Assembly (NCBI GenBank): GCA_029990175.1 | Contig: JARKIP010000005.1 | Coordinates: forward strand, 71,828,001 to 71,892,000 | Source of the DNA: Petunia secreta | Lineage: Eukaryota > Streptophyta > Magnoliopsida > Solanales > Solanaceae | Direction of reading: 5' to 3' | Length of the DNA: 64,000 nucleotides | In this document: one piece after another, positions 52,475 through 63,327 of the stretch | Layout of the letters: each line of letters opens with the position of its first letter | Position numbering within the stretch: position 1 is the first letter of the stretch | Notes under the pieces: model-generated | Database searches by the model: none | What the model was told of the DNA's origin: nothing | The model's input: only the letters and a program-made list of their open reading frames with translations | Program-made: the position numbers and the translations under genes

Positions 52475-54519
52475 ACCAGCATAAGAAAGGGTTTGAATCA
52501 AAAGGAACAAGGTGTGGGAGCTAAACTAGTGAGGTATGTAAGGCTAAACCTTTCTTTCGACAAGGCATCTATCTTGTAGGTTTTGAAGCTTGTCTTAGTT
52601 TCAAACTTGGTGTTTCTCATTGGAAACTTTTGTGGCATTAAGGGACCTTGTATATGCTTAATTTGGTACTAAAAACTAAGATGAAAGATGTCCAAAACAG
52701 CTGTACGAAATGGTGGCCCAAAATCTGGAAATTTGTTTTTAGCTTCGGATATTTGTTAGTACTTTAAGCATAATTTTTTGTAAAAAAAAAACTGATATTA
52801 GGGTGATTTAGGATTCCCTGGATGGAACCCCAAGAGATATATCTAAAACTTTTATGAAGACTTCAAAGTCTAAAGTTTCTATTTAGGCCATGAAAAGGTT
52901 GATGCAATACAGGACCGTGGTGCTGTCCAAAAATTCTGTGCGATCGTGGTAATTTTTCATCGTCCGATCATTTCGGTTTGTTGTCTATTCAATCTTTTTA
53001 TGTAATCCCTTAGCCTATACATATACTATAGCATCCCTTATGAATGTTTAATCTAATATAGCACGTCTAGATGCTCAGTTTCCTCCTAAATCACTAGTAG
53101 AAGTGTATGTTCTAAGTTATAAAATGATTGGCCGATGTTACATTCATAATTATGTTTTATCGCTCATTTTGTGGATAGCTGAATTTTCTTTTTCTCGTTG
53201 TTATCATCCTGGCCGGGTATCCATTCCCATGTATATTGTAGTGATATTTTGGTTTTACGGATCATCCAGTTTAAGGGGAAACTTTGCTGAAATATTTATG
53301 GAAATTCAATGAGTTGGACAAATTTGGAGTTCCAGGTTGTGTCTATGATTCCATCTAGGGCTTTCTTATCATTCCTTGAGTTCATATTTATTGTTGCCAC
53401 ATGTGTTATGCCTCATACATGTTTATGCTTATATTATGATCATATTATGTGTGATGAGTCCCTCAAAGAGGCTGGATATTAGACACACAGTTCGATCACG
53501 TGTGATACTACCTGTCTGGGGACACAACGCCTCTGGTTCATGCGGGAGTTGAAACATCTAGCGTGACCGGGTGTCATTCACACACTCTGACTAGACAGAC
53601 TACATATTACTGGTTGGGGGGGATATAGCTCATAACATCCACCAAGTTTGTTATATAACGATAGTATGCACTGCATGACCATACATGAGGTTAGTTCAGC
53701 TGTTCAGTTACCTGATTTGGGGGGATACATCCCATAACACCACACATGTACCCGTTCAAATAATAGTTCAGTTTTAACTCAGTACCAGTTATTAGTTCTT
53801 AGTTATAAGCCACCAATTTTTAGTGTTAGTGTTAGTTGACAGCTATCAGTTCCCACTTTCTAGTTACCAATTATCAGTTATTAGTCATATTACAGTTAGT
53901 TATCAGTATTGTTCTGCTCAGTCTTCAGTTTCAGATTCAGTTAGATTTCAGTTTATATTCAGATCATGTTTAGTTCATGTTTCAGATTTCCAACTACATT
54001 GCTATACTTCAGCACATATTTACATATTTATATTCCAGTCTTACAGTTTCATTCAGCTATGATATATTATATAATCATGCCTTACATACTTAACATATCG
54101 TACTCACGCACTTTTTGGGGTGCTGCGTTTCATGCCGCACAGATACAACTAGATCAACACTTGGCCACATCAGTAGGGCACCAACTATTGGAGTTACTTC
54201 ACTTACTCCTGGAGTTACTTATCTTTTGGTATGTGTACAGTTAGCTAGTTTTGGTATGACAGGGCCCTGTCCCGTCCAGTACTTGTTGAATTCAGCACTC
54301 CTAAAGGCCTGTAGATATGCATCTATGCAGTTAGCATGTCTTTGCATGTCAGCTTATGTTAGCCTTGTCGGCTTTCCAGATTGTACAGTTCTTATCAGCT
54401 AGACTTATGCTTGTTCATTTTATTAGTTATACTCATGTTTAGCAGATTATCAACATGTTTAGTGATGATCAGTACTTAAGGGCGATTATCCGTTACAGCC
54501 CTAGGTTAGGGTCGTGACA
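52475..54519 (+). repeat. 5'-truncated LTR of the chromovirus-type family, opposite orientation
   Basis: The plus strand resembles the reverse complement of 25844-27480 (shared landmarks: AGGTATGTAAG near 52533, CCTTGTATATGCTTAATTTG near 52648, ATATATCTAAAACTTT near 52838, GTGGTGCTGTCCA near 52918, and the end GGTCGTGACA at 54519). The first part of the LTR is missing. No PBS follows, so it is a solo or broken LTR. The stretch 53760-54060 is made of degenerate CAGTTAT/TTAGTT text. Confidence 0.7.
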
Positions 54520-55184
54520 GTCAGCGATCAGACGCTTAACTTGTCAAAATGTAGGTGATGAAGGGGATCAACAAGGGATTTTGTGAAAAAGTCTGCTATT
54601 TGGGAAGAGGATGGGATAAACGACAAGGAAATCAACCCTTCTACCAGTTATCCACGAAGAAAATGACGATCAAGCTATATATGCTTGGTTCGTTCGTAAA
54701 AGACTGTATTTTTGGCTATATGAATAGCCACCTGATTATCGTAGTGGAGTGGAACCGATCGCGCAGAAGTCATAGAGAGATCATGAAGGAGACGAACAAT
54801 CCATGATGAGAAGGAATTCTAGCGAAGAGCTAAAAACTTAAGAGTTTTTAGTGTAACTAAAAATTAAATGGGTGGTCTTCAAGAGGCTATCAATTAAATT
54901 TCTAGGAAGTTTATTGGTCCAACGTGTCGTGTATAATTTATCTTGTTGGGCAGCCTATTTTATGAAACCATTTAGCTTTAGGCTATTTTAAAAAACAATT
55001 TGCAAGAGTAGCAACGCACATTGAAATCATCAGGTTGAAGTTATGTATTATATTTCACCTCATGGTTTGAAGTTCATTCAACTTAAATTTTTTAGCATGA
55101 AAATGAGCTAAATTTAGAACAAAAGTGTGAAGTTGGACTCAATAACAAATCTAGTTTAAATCTTTGGTTTGAAGTTGAGCACAG

Positions 55185-55248
55185 AAAGAAGAAGAAGAAG
55201 AAGAAGAAGAAGAAGAAGAAGAAGAAGAAGAAGAAGAAAAAAAAAAAA
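55185..55248 (+). repeat. (AAG)n microsatellite plus poly-A, copy 1
   Basis: About 17 AAG units followed by an A run. Confidence 0.95.
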
Positions 55249-55620
55249 GGTATTAACTTCAGACCAAAAGAGTTGAAGCTAGCTTAATTTGGCTTCAACT
55301 TCAACTCCGATGGTCTAAAGATAGGCAAAATAACCAGCCTCGATAAAATTGATCTCATAAGTGATTAAAACAAAATGGTGCACTAAAAAGTGGCTATCCA
55401 TGAACTTCCCCCAGGAAGTTGCTAAAACTTTCTCTGGACAGCTTATTTTACCCAAAAAATTTTGGGGCATTTGCAAAAATATGACACGGGAAGCAATGGT
55501 TTGCCTTTTTGCCCGCGCTAAGAGATGGTTTGCAAAAATGCCCCCGTTAAGATTTAATGAAAAAAATTCGGGGCCAAGACTTCCCGTTATATTTTTCTGC
55601 TTTTCAACACTTATCACTTC

Positions 55621-55767
55621 AAGTATTGGCAATAGGCAATACTTTCCGCACTTGGCTGTAAGTCTTGGCATTGATCCCTGCTCGATTTTCCAACACTTGC
55701 ACGACAAGTATTGGCAATAGGCAACACTTGCTGCACTGCGTCGTAAGTCTTGACAATTGTCAAGACT
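55621..55767. other. Cluster of three hairpins/palindromes
   Basis: AAGTATTG/CAATACTT around GCAATAGG (55621-55644), the related AAGTATTGGCAATAGGCAAC element (from 55706), and a 24-nt perfect palindrome at 55744-55767 (arms AAGTCTTGAC around AATT). Repeated in copies 2 and 3. Confidence 0.85.
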
Positions 55768-56009
55768 TTCCCCTTACAGTTTTCCCTCCATTCTCGCCAT
55801 ATAACTTGAAATATTGGCAAAACAGCACTTGCCCTTGAAGTATTGCTGATGCCGGGCAAACCCCCACAAGACCCTTCACACGGAGCCAAGCTAAGGATAT
55901 CCAAGGAGTGCACATAAACTTGATGAGGAAGGGCCTAGAAGAAGGAAGTGATTGGAAGCCATTCCGGGTGATAAAAATGCAAGAGGAGCAGCCTAGTCCA
56001 CCAGGCGCC

Positions 56010-56130
56010 CCCCCCCAAACACCAAAGGGGCCAGGCGCTCCGCCCCAACTCTGGGCGCTCCGCCCAGCCTCCCCACTGCACCTTTTGGCGGGCGCTCCGC
56101 CCCATCTTGGGCGCTCTGCCCCATTCGCTG
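56010..56130. repeat. GC-rich hairpin motif block
   Basis: Several GGCGCTCCGCCC motifs; GGGCG-CTC-CGCCC forms a hairpin. Related motifs recur in the leader at 57245-57330 and in copy 2 (62645-62755). Confidence 0.8.
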
Positions 56131-56558
56131 AAGGACGGGATTTGGCTTTATGTTATGACTATTTTTACCCTACGTGGTCCTTATTTCCTAAGCCTAAGTG
56201 TGGACATTTTAGACATTTCAATTGGTGCCTAAACACATCTATAAATAGCTAGTAGCTTGTCTTCATTCCTTAGTTTATGTTGAATGATTAAAAAACCTTT
56301 GTTGAGAGTTGAACTCTTTTATTGAATGAAACCTTTGATGGGACTTGTTCTTCCTCTAGTGAATCTAGATGATTGCCAATCCCCCCGACCATTCTACTTG
56401 CGTGCTCACGTTAGCTCGAGGGTAGTTTCGTAGTGTAGGTGTTCTTGACATTCTCTCGGGGTGTAACGGAACGGGTTCTCCGTTGCTACTTGAGATTATT
56501 GATCGAGTTACGTCTCGTTTTTATCTTGTTTACTTTTTCCGCGTTTCCCTAAATCATT

Positions 56559-56570
56559 TGGTATCAGAGC
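56559..56570 (+). other. Primer-binding site, tRNA-iMet
   Basis: TGGTATCAGAGC, a perfect match, two bases from the LTR end. A second copy at about 63191-63202 belongs to repeat copy 2. Confidence 0.85.
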
Positions 56571-57751
56571 AAGGCTCGGGTTTTGTTCTTACAAACCCCC
56601 GACCCTTGATTCTTCGTGCCTAGTTTAGTTTCTTTAGATTTCTTGTTGTTGAAGTTATTGAAAGAAGAAAAACACAAAAAAATAGAAAAGTTGAAAAAAT
56701 ACAAAAATTGTCGTAACTTTTTGGTGTGATCGATTCGTGTTATGGGTGTTATAGATTCTTGATCCTTGTTGAAAACACGACGTTTGGGTACTACAATCTT
56801 GTGGATTGGATTGGATTGGATTGAAAATTTGAAACCCCAAATTGTTAAACCCACCCAAAACCCTTGTTCTTGATGAATTTGATTAATTTTGGGGTTGTTT
56901 GCTTGTGGTGTTTTGGAATTGATTGCCGGGGTTTGTTCTTCATTGAAAAACAAACAAATTGAAACAAATTTCGGGTGATTCGGAGTTCGGTAACATCGTT
57001 TTTGAAGAATCGAAACCCACCTTGAACCTTTGAAATCCTTGTTGAAACCCCCAACTTGAAAACTTTGAATCATAATTGAGCCTTTTTTGTTGGTTGTTTG
57101 GGTGTGAAATTTATTGGGGTTTGAAGGTTGTATCAACATTTAACTTTGGGTACCTTGAATTTGGACAAAACACGTTGGAATCGACCTAGAAATTGGATTG
57201 AGATCGAAGAACACGGAGTAGAAAAACCCAGCTGTTCTTCGTCTAGGCGCTCCACCCCAACTCTGGGTGCCCCGCCTGACCTTCCCTCTGTCCAGGCGCT
57301 CTGCCCCAACTCTGGGCGCTCCGCTTGACCCCCGAAGGTTGAGATTTGGGTAGTTTCTTCTAGGTTTGCTTGTTTCTTTGCTGCCTAACCTCTAACTAGT
57401 GCTTATCTAAGTAATCTTTCTACTTAATTAGCACTAATCCTTCATTTCTTTTAGGTGATTCGTGCATTAGTTGGAGAATAGAACTCCAAGAAGATTCGTA
57501 GATCCTTTTGACTCAAGTCCTCACTTCAAAGTGCCTAGCGTTCATTGAGTCCTATTAGCTCCACTCACCCCGGAGTGTGCTTGACTCGTGAATAGTTTGG
57601 TTGAGTTGAGGAATTGTTACTCATCTATGTGAAGTATTGGAACTACAAGTCGAGTGAAATATCCACCACCACTAAACGAGTGAACCGAGTGAAACTCAAG
57701 TGAGGGAGTGTGTGAGGTGATTTCACTAACGTTTGTTCTTTTGTAGGTACA

Positions 57752-58500
57752 ATGGCTAACGAAAGCCTAGATTTCATCAAGGAAGTCTTGGCTAATCTTC
57801 TTACCAAGGTGGACACCATGAATCAAAGGATTGAGTCTCTTGAAAAGGGGACCTCATGTACCCAAGGTGATCAAGGGACCCCGAGTGTCCAAGTTGATAA
57901 AGGGACCCCGAGTGTCCAAGTTGAAGCGGGTGAAGGCTCAAGCAGTCCTAAGTTTACCCTGGAACAAGTTAGCCATGTTGTTGAGTTGCTTAGCTCAACA
58001 ACAAGTAAAGGAAGATCGTGAGAGGTATGAACAAATGTTGGGCAATACCCAACGAACGGGCATTCCCCGTCTAGGGATCAACCCTAACCTTATGGGCAAT
58101 CCCCAAAGGAATGATCAACTTCCAATGGCTATTCGAAATGTGCAACCTCTTGAGCACGTGGGAGAAGCTCAAGAAGGGGAGGAGGAAGAATATGGAGGTG
58201 ATGACTATGGAGCTCCTAATCCGAATGGGAGAGCCATGAATTGGGGACATAATGTTGATAGGGGTAGAGGCCGAGGTCGAGGGCCACCCATAGGAGTTGG
58301 TAGGGATGTTGGAGGGAATGCTAGGGAAGATTTTGGTGGTTATGGAGGCAATATTGGAGGGCAACCGGTGCCACACCAAGGGGGCCGAGATAACAACAAC
58401 CTTAATAGCGTGAAGCTCACTATTCCTTCTTTCAAAGGAAGTGGAAATTGGGCATGGAGAGGATATTTGATACTAATGATATGACCGAAGACAAGAAGGC
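57752..58500 (+). pseudogene. Chromovirus-type gag, broken
   Basis: ATG 57752 (MANESLDFIKEVLANLLTKV) behind a leader. A 9-codon duplication gives GTPSVQV twice (about 57875-57925). Frame shift near 57985; then QQQVKEDRERYEQML, an Arg/Gly-rich segment (GRGRGRGPP) and the start of the gag core, NLNSVKLTIPSFKGSG. A deletion then leads to MERIFDTNDMTEDKKA in another frame. A helical N-terminus, an RG-rich linker and 'L-T-I-P-S-F-K-G' are the pattern of CRM/Galadriel-like gag. Cut off at 58500. Confidence 0.7.
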
Positions 58501-59888
58501 TGATCCACGCTCAATCTTACACCATTAATGGTGAAGGGCGGTCGTCAAAGTATAATACCCGATGTGAGTCGGGGTCGATTTCCCGAGGGAACTAGCACGT
58601 CAAGTGAGAGAGTTGCAAATAGATATTCAAATGAGGTTTAGTATTGAGTCCTAGAAGTATGATTTGTTTGATGAAAACTATGATTAATTCTAAAGTGTAA
58701 GCAATTAAATGAGTAAGTTGTTCGATATTACTAGACTAGGGGTGCAACCAACTAATAGTGATTTCCAACGAACGGGTGTCTTTACTTCACTTTCCCAACA
58801 CAAGTATAATTATGGTCGAGCATTTCGATCGTGATCTCTAGAATCCTTCCGGCCTAGGAGAGATCTTTCACAACCCGCTCGTCAAAGCCTTAGTTTAATG
58901 CTTGAAGCACTACTCAATGACCCGAGGAAAGGAGACCTCTTCCGAGCGTAACTCCTTTTAGATGAGTTAGTCTATATGAATAGCCTATCAACTCAAATCC
59001 TCGTCAACTTCACTATTCTACACTAGTTAATCTCTTCCGAGTCTTTAACTAGCAATGTAGACAAGAAATCCCAAATATCATGGATTTTGGGATTTTGATG
59101 TTATTGTAATGGGGAGTTGGATAATTGTTACTTGTGTTATAGTTAGTGAAATAGAACAACACCCATTAATTTTCTATCACAATAGCATAATTGCACCCCT
59201 AGTTATGAGTTTAGCTACTCATAACTAGGGTTTGAATCATAGTAATAAAGATGTAATGAAAAGATGAAATCATGTTGGACATAAGTTTGAATTGATATAT
59301 GGAATCAAAATTCAAAGTTACAAGATTAGAAACTTACAAAATGATGTTAAGTCTCCAACTTTGCTCCCAAAATCGCCCAAAATATAGAGTAAAATGTAGT
59401 GTAAGTGTTATGTAATAAAACCCTCACTTTCCTATTTATACTCCTAAGAAAATTACACAAAAAATTTTCTTCCGACCCAATTGTGCTGGCCGCACAATTC
59501 CTTGAAGACTTGAGGTAGTTGCTGCTTGTTTTTGCATTATAGTGCTGAGCATTGTGCTGATCGCACAATATTGTGCTGAGCAATTGTGCTGACCACACAA
59601 TATTGTGCTGACCACGCAATTGGGTCTTTTTCAGCATTGTGCTATCGCGCAATATTGTGCTGAGCCGCACAAGTCCTTGAAAGCTTGTTCCATTTCGTAC
59701 GACTCAAACTTCGACTCGACTCGACCTTCTTTTGTGTTCTTTCCGCTCAGTTTCTGGCCTCGAGCGTTTAAACTAAGTAGCACCTGGAATCACGCAACAT
59801 TACATAAGAATTGGTCGTGAAATTAGCTTAAAAACACACAAAGTTCCTATAAAGGAAGGCTCAAAGTCGGTAAAATGCCGACTTATCA
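58501..59888 (-). repeat. Athila-like 3' LTR (1388 bp)
   Basis: On minus it begins TGATAAGTCGGC and ends GAGCGTGGATCA. Near the low-coordinate end the text matches the tail of Athila LTRs (minus: GTTCCCTCGGGAAATCGACC). Inserted into the gag above; AAGGC at 58496-58500 should be one target copy, the other is not in place because the element is incomplete. Confidence 0.78.
59475..59675. repeat. Cluster of TTGTGCTG..CACAA inverted motifs in the LTR
   Basis: At least seven occurrences of ATTGTGCTG, several paired with CGCACAAT or CACACAAT. Confidence 0.8.
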
Positions 59889-61076
59889 ACACCCCCAAAC
59901 TAGAACTTTTGCTTGTCCTCAAGCAAAACACACTTCAATGGTCCCCAAGTTGATATTCATCAATTCATGCATTTTTCATTAAAGCCACAACAAGCCAAAA
60001 CTCGATTCAAGTTCAACAACTAATGACATTGGTTGGTGCCAACAATTAAGCCAAACCATGTGAGCATCACTTTCATATAAAAAACATCAAAGAAGGCAAA
60101 CATGCTATGACACAAGACTTCAAAGTTTGCCTCTTCGTCACAAGAGTTCACCTCTTTGCTTGCTCACCTCAATTGAAAAGTGAAACACAAGTCCTCAACT
60201 CAACTTCACAAGTGCCCTCACCACTCAAGAGAATATCTCAACCCCAAAAATGCAATGATAACACAAATGGGATTAATGATAGGAAGAATTCGCTCACTCT
60301 CTCAAAAGAAGTTCATCATGCACACTAAAGATCCATAGGCTTGCCCTTCGTGTACCTCTCCACTAATGTAGGAATGCTTGACCCGAAATCAATTAGGACT
60401 TGTTAGGGTTGTAATGTAGGCTTTTGGTCAAAGGTGGGGTAAAATATGGGCAAATAGTGACTACACACCTCCTTGAGCACTACACCGTACAAAAATTAAG
60501 GCACACTTTATTTTTCTTGTACTTACACCTTGCTAAATCGAGGACTATACACTAATCTTTCTCCTCTTTATTCATCAATTCTCTTTTTCTTCTTTTTCTT
60601 TCATATCTTTCACTTGCTTCTTTTTGTTTCTTTTCACTTTTTCACTCTTTTTTTTTTTTTTTTAAATTTCAACTTGCTTTTGTTGCTCTTCCTTTTCATT
60701 TGTTTTCTCTTGATTTTCATTAATTTCCACACTTTCACCATAATTTGTGCCACCCCCAAACTTAGGCTTTTGCCTAAGTTGCACGTCTTTCAATGCACTC
60801 AAGGAGGTAGGGCCAAAAGAGAGGGTTAGTGCATTAAGCACTTAGAATTGGTCCGGGTTAATAATGTGGTTGCCAAAGGAAAGGATATTGAGCTCAAAGG
60901 GGTTGGCTAAGGATATAATGCAAGGGTAGGCATTTTAGATTACTGAGCGGGCCAAAGAAAGCCTAAAATCATTTTTCAAGTCAAGCATCACCTAGGATAT
61001 CGCCTCGAAGCACACTCAGGGCAAGTTCTAGATCAAGAAGCACACACATGAACCCACCAAAACCTCACCACACATG
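59889..61076 (-). mobile_element. 3' internal part of the Athila-like element
   Basis: A PPT (minus: AGTTTGGGGGTGT) directly precedes the LTR, with GAGGACAAGCAAAAGTTC upstream, as at 23350-23380. A second such tract is at 60745-60790. Otherwise TC-rich (60560-60720) and non-coding; the apparent frame at 60530-60829 is low complexity. The rest of the element is missing behind 61076, where repeat copy 2 begins. Confidence 0.65.
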
Positions 61077-63327
61077 GCAGATTATCAATATGTTTAGTGA
61101 TGATCAGTACTTAAGGGCGATTATCCGTTACAGCCCTAGGTTAGGGTCGTGACAGTCAGCGATCAGACACTTAACTTGTCAAAATGTAGGTGATGAATGG
61201 GATCAACAAGGGATTTTGTGAAAAAGTCTGCTATTTGGGAAGAGGATGGGATAAACGACAAGGAAATCAACCCTTCTACCAGTTATCCACGAAGAAAATG
61301 ACGATCAAGCTATATATGCTTGGTTCGTTCGTAAAAGACTGTATTTTTGGCTATATGAATAGCCACCTGATTATCGTAGTGGAGTGGAACCGATCGCGCA
61401 GAAGTCATAGAGAGATCATGAAGGAGACGAACAATCCATGATGAGAAGGAATTCTAGCGAAGAGCTAAAAACTTAAGAGTTTTTAGTGTAACTAAAAATT
61501 AAATGGGTGGTCTTCAAGAGGCTATCAATTAAATTTCTAGGAAGTTTATTGGTCCAACGTGTCGTGTATAATTTATCTTGTTGGGCAGCCTATTTTATGA
61601 AACCATTTAGCTTTAGGCTATTTTAAAAAATAATTTGCAAGAGTAGCAACGCACATTGAAATCATCAGGTTGAAGTTATGTATTATATTTCACCTCATGG
61701 TTTGAAGTTCATTCAACTTAAATTTTTTAGCATGAAAATGAGCTAAATTTAGAACAAAAGTGTGAAGTTGGACTCAATAACAAATCTAGTTTAAATCTTT
61801 GGTTTGAAGTTGAGCACAGAAAGAAGAAGAAGAAGAAGAAGAAGAAGAAGAAGAAGAAGAAGAAGAAGAAAAAAAAAAAAGGTATTAACTTCAGACCAAA
61901 AGAGTTGAAGCTAGCTTAATTTGGCTTCAACTTCAACTCCGATGGTCTAAAGATAGGCAAAATAACCAGCCTCGATAAAATTGATCTCATAAGTGATTAA
62001 AACAAAATGGTGCACTAAAAAGTGGCTATCCATGAACTTCCCCCAGGAAGTTGCTAAAACTTTCTCTGGACAGCTTATTTTACCCAAAAAATTTTGGGGC
62101 ATTTGCAAAAATATGACACGGGAAGCAATGGTTTGCCTTTTTGCCCGCGCTAAGAGATGGTTTGCAAAAATGCCCCCGTTAAGATTTAATGAAAAAAATT
62201 CGGGGCCAAGACTTCCCGTTATATTTTTCTGCTTTTCAACACTTATCACTTCAAGTATTGGCAATAGGCAATACTTTCCGCACTTGGCTGTAAGTCTTGG
62301 CATTGATCCCTGCTCGATTTTCCAACACTTGCACGACAAGTATTGGCAATAGGCAACACTTGCTGCACTGCGTCGTAAGTCTTGACAATTGTCAAGACTT
62401 TCCCCTTACAGTTTTCCCTCCATTCTCGCCATATAACTTGAAATATTGGCAAAACAGCACTTGCCCTTGAAGTATTGCTGATGCCGGGCAAACCCCCACA
62501 AGACCCTTCACACGGAGCCAAGCTAAGGATATCCAAGGAGTGCACATAAACTTGATGAGGAAGGGCCTAGAAGAAGGAAGTGATTGGAAGCCATTCCGGG
62601 TGATAAAAATGCAAGAGGAGCAGCCTAGTCCACCAGGCGCCCCCCCCCCCAAACACCAAAGGGGCCAGGCGCTCCGCCCCAACTCTGGGCGCTCCGCCCA
62701 GCCTCCCCACTGCACCTTTTGGCGGGCGCTCCGCCCCATCTTGGGCGCTCTGCCCCATTCGCTGAAGGACGGGATTTGGCTTTATGTTATGACTATTTTT
62801 ACCCTACGTGGTCCTTATTTCCTAAGCCTAAGTGTGGACATTTTAGACATTTCAATTGGTGCCTAAACACATCTATAAATAGCTAGTAGCTTGTCTTCAT
62901 TCCTTAGTTTATGTTGAATGATTAAAAAACCTTTGTTGAGAGTTGAACTCTTTTATTGAATGAAACCTTTGATGGGACTTGTTCTTCCTCTAGTGAATCT
63001 AGATGATTGCCAATCCCCCCGACCATTTTACTTGCGTGCTCACGTTAGCTCGAGGGTAGTTTCGTAGTGTAGGTGTTCTTGACATTCTCTCGGGGTGTAA
63101 CGGAACGGGTTCTCCGTTGCTACTTGAGATTATTGATCGAGTTACGTCTCGTTTTTATCTTGTTTACTTTTTCCGCGTTTCCCAAAATCATTTGGTATCA
63201 GAGCAAGGCTCGGGTTTTGTTCTTACAAACCCCCGACCCTTGATTCTTCGTGCCTAGTTTAGTTTCTTTAGATTTCTTGTTGTTGAAGTTATTGAAAGAA
63301 GAAAAACACAAAAAAATAGAAAAGTTG
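61077..63327 (+). repeat. Repeat unit, copy 2
   Basis: Nearly identical to copy 1, 6637 bases away, with only scattered differences (for example GACGCTT/GACACTT near the start, one poly-C length change). Ends at AAAAGTTGAA, where an AAG tract opens copy 3. Confidence 0.9.
61820..61881 (+). repeat. (AAG)n microsatellite, copy 2
   Basis: About 16 AAG units then A run. Confidence 0.95.

Larger units (their letters stand above)
54440..56702 (+). repeat. Repeat unit, copy 1
   Basis: Begins within the truncated LTR's last 80 bases and runs over an (AAG)n tract, hairpin-rich DNA and a GC-rich motif block to the PBS and leader of a chromovirus-type element. Nearly identical to 61077-63327. Confidence 0.88.
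56557..58500 (+). mobile_element. 5' leader and gag start of a chromovirus-type element, truncated
   Basis: The LTR ends in ATCA at 56556, then PBS TGGTATCAGAGC (56559-56570, iMet), a 1.18-kb leader without a real frame, and gag from 57752. The element is cut at 58500 by insertion of an Athila-like LTR. The 5' limit of its LTR could not be found within copy 1. Confidence 0.7.

Noticed and set aside
53823..54402. Overlapping frames of 79-95 codons
   Set aside because: Lie within a diverged LTR (52475-54519) and are composed of degenerate CAGTTAT repeats in part.
55315..55720. Overlapping 130-codon (-) and 119-codon (+) frames, repeated at 61947-62352 and 63479-63884
   Set aside because: They are preserved only because the repeat unit is recent. 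Both strands are open over the same bases, there is no domain, and copy 3 differences do not favour synonymous sites as far as I can see.
56564..57139. 191-codon minus frame opposite the chromovirus-type leader
   Set aside because: Asn/Lys/Gln-rich mirror of an AT-rich leader; no domain, and the leader is non-coding in the family.
60530..60829. 99-codon plus frame rich in Phe/Leu that looks like membrane helices
   Set aside because: Translation of a TC-rich low-complexity tract in the 3' region of an Athila-like element on the opposite strand.
54440..63327. Copies 1 and 2 as the two LTRs of one element
   Set aside because: Both copies include the flank upstream of the LTR and the PBS and leader downstream, so the duplicated block is larger than an LTR.
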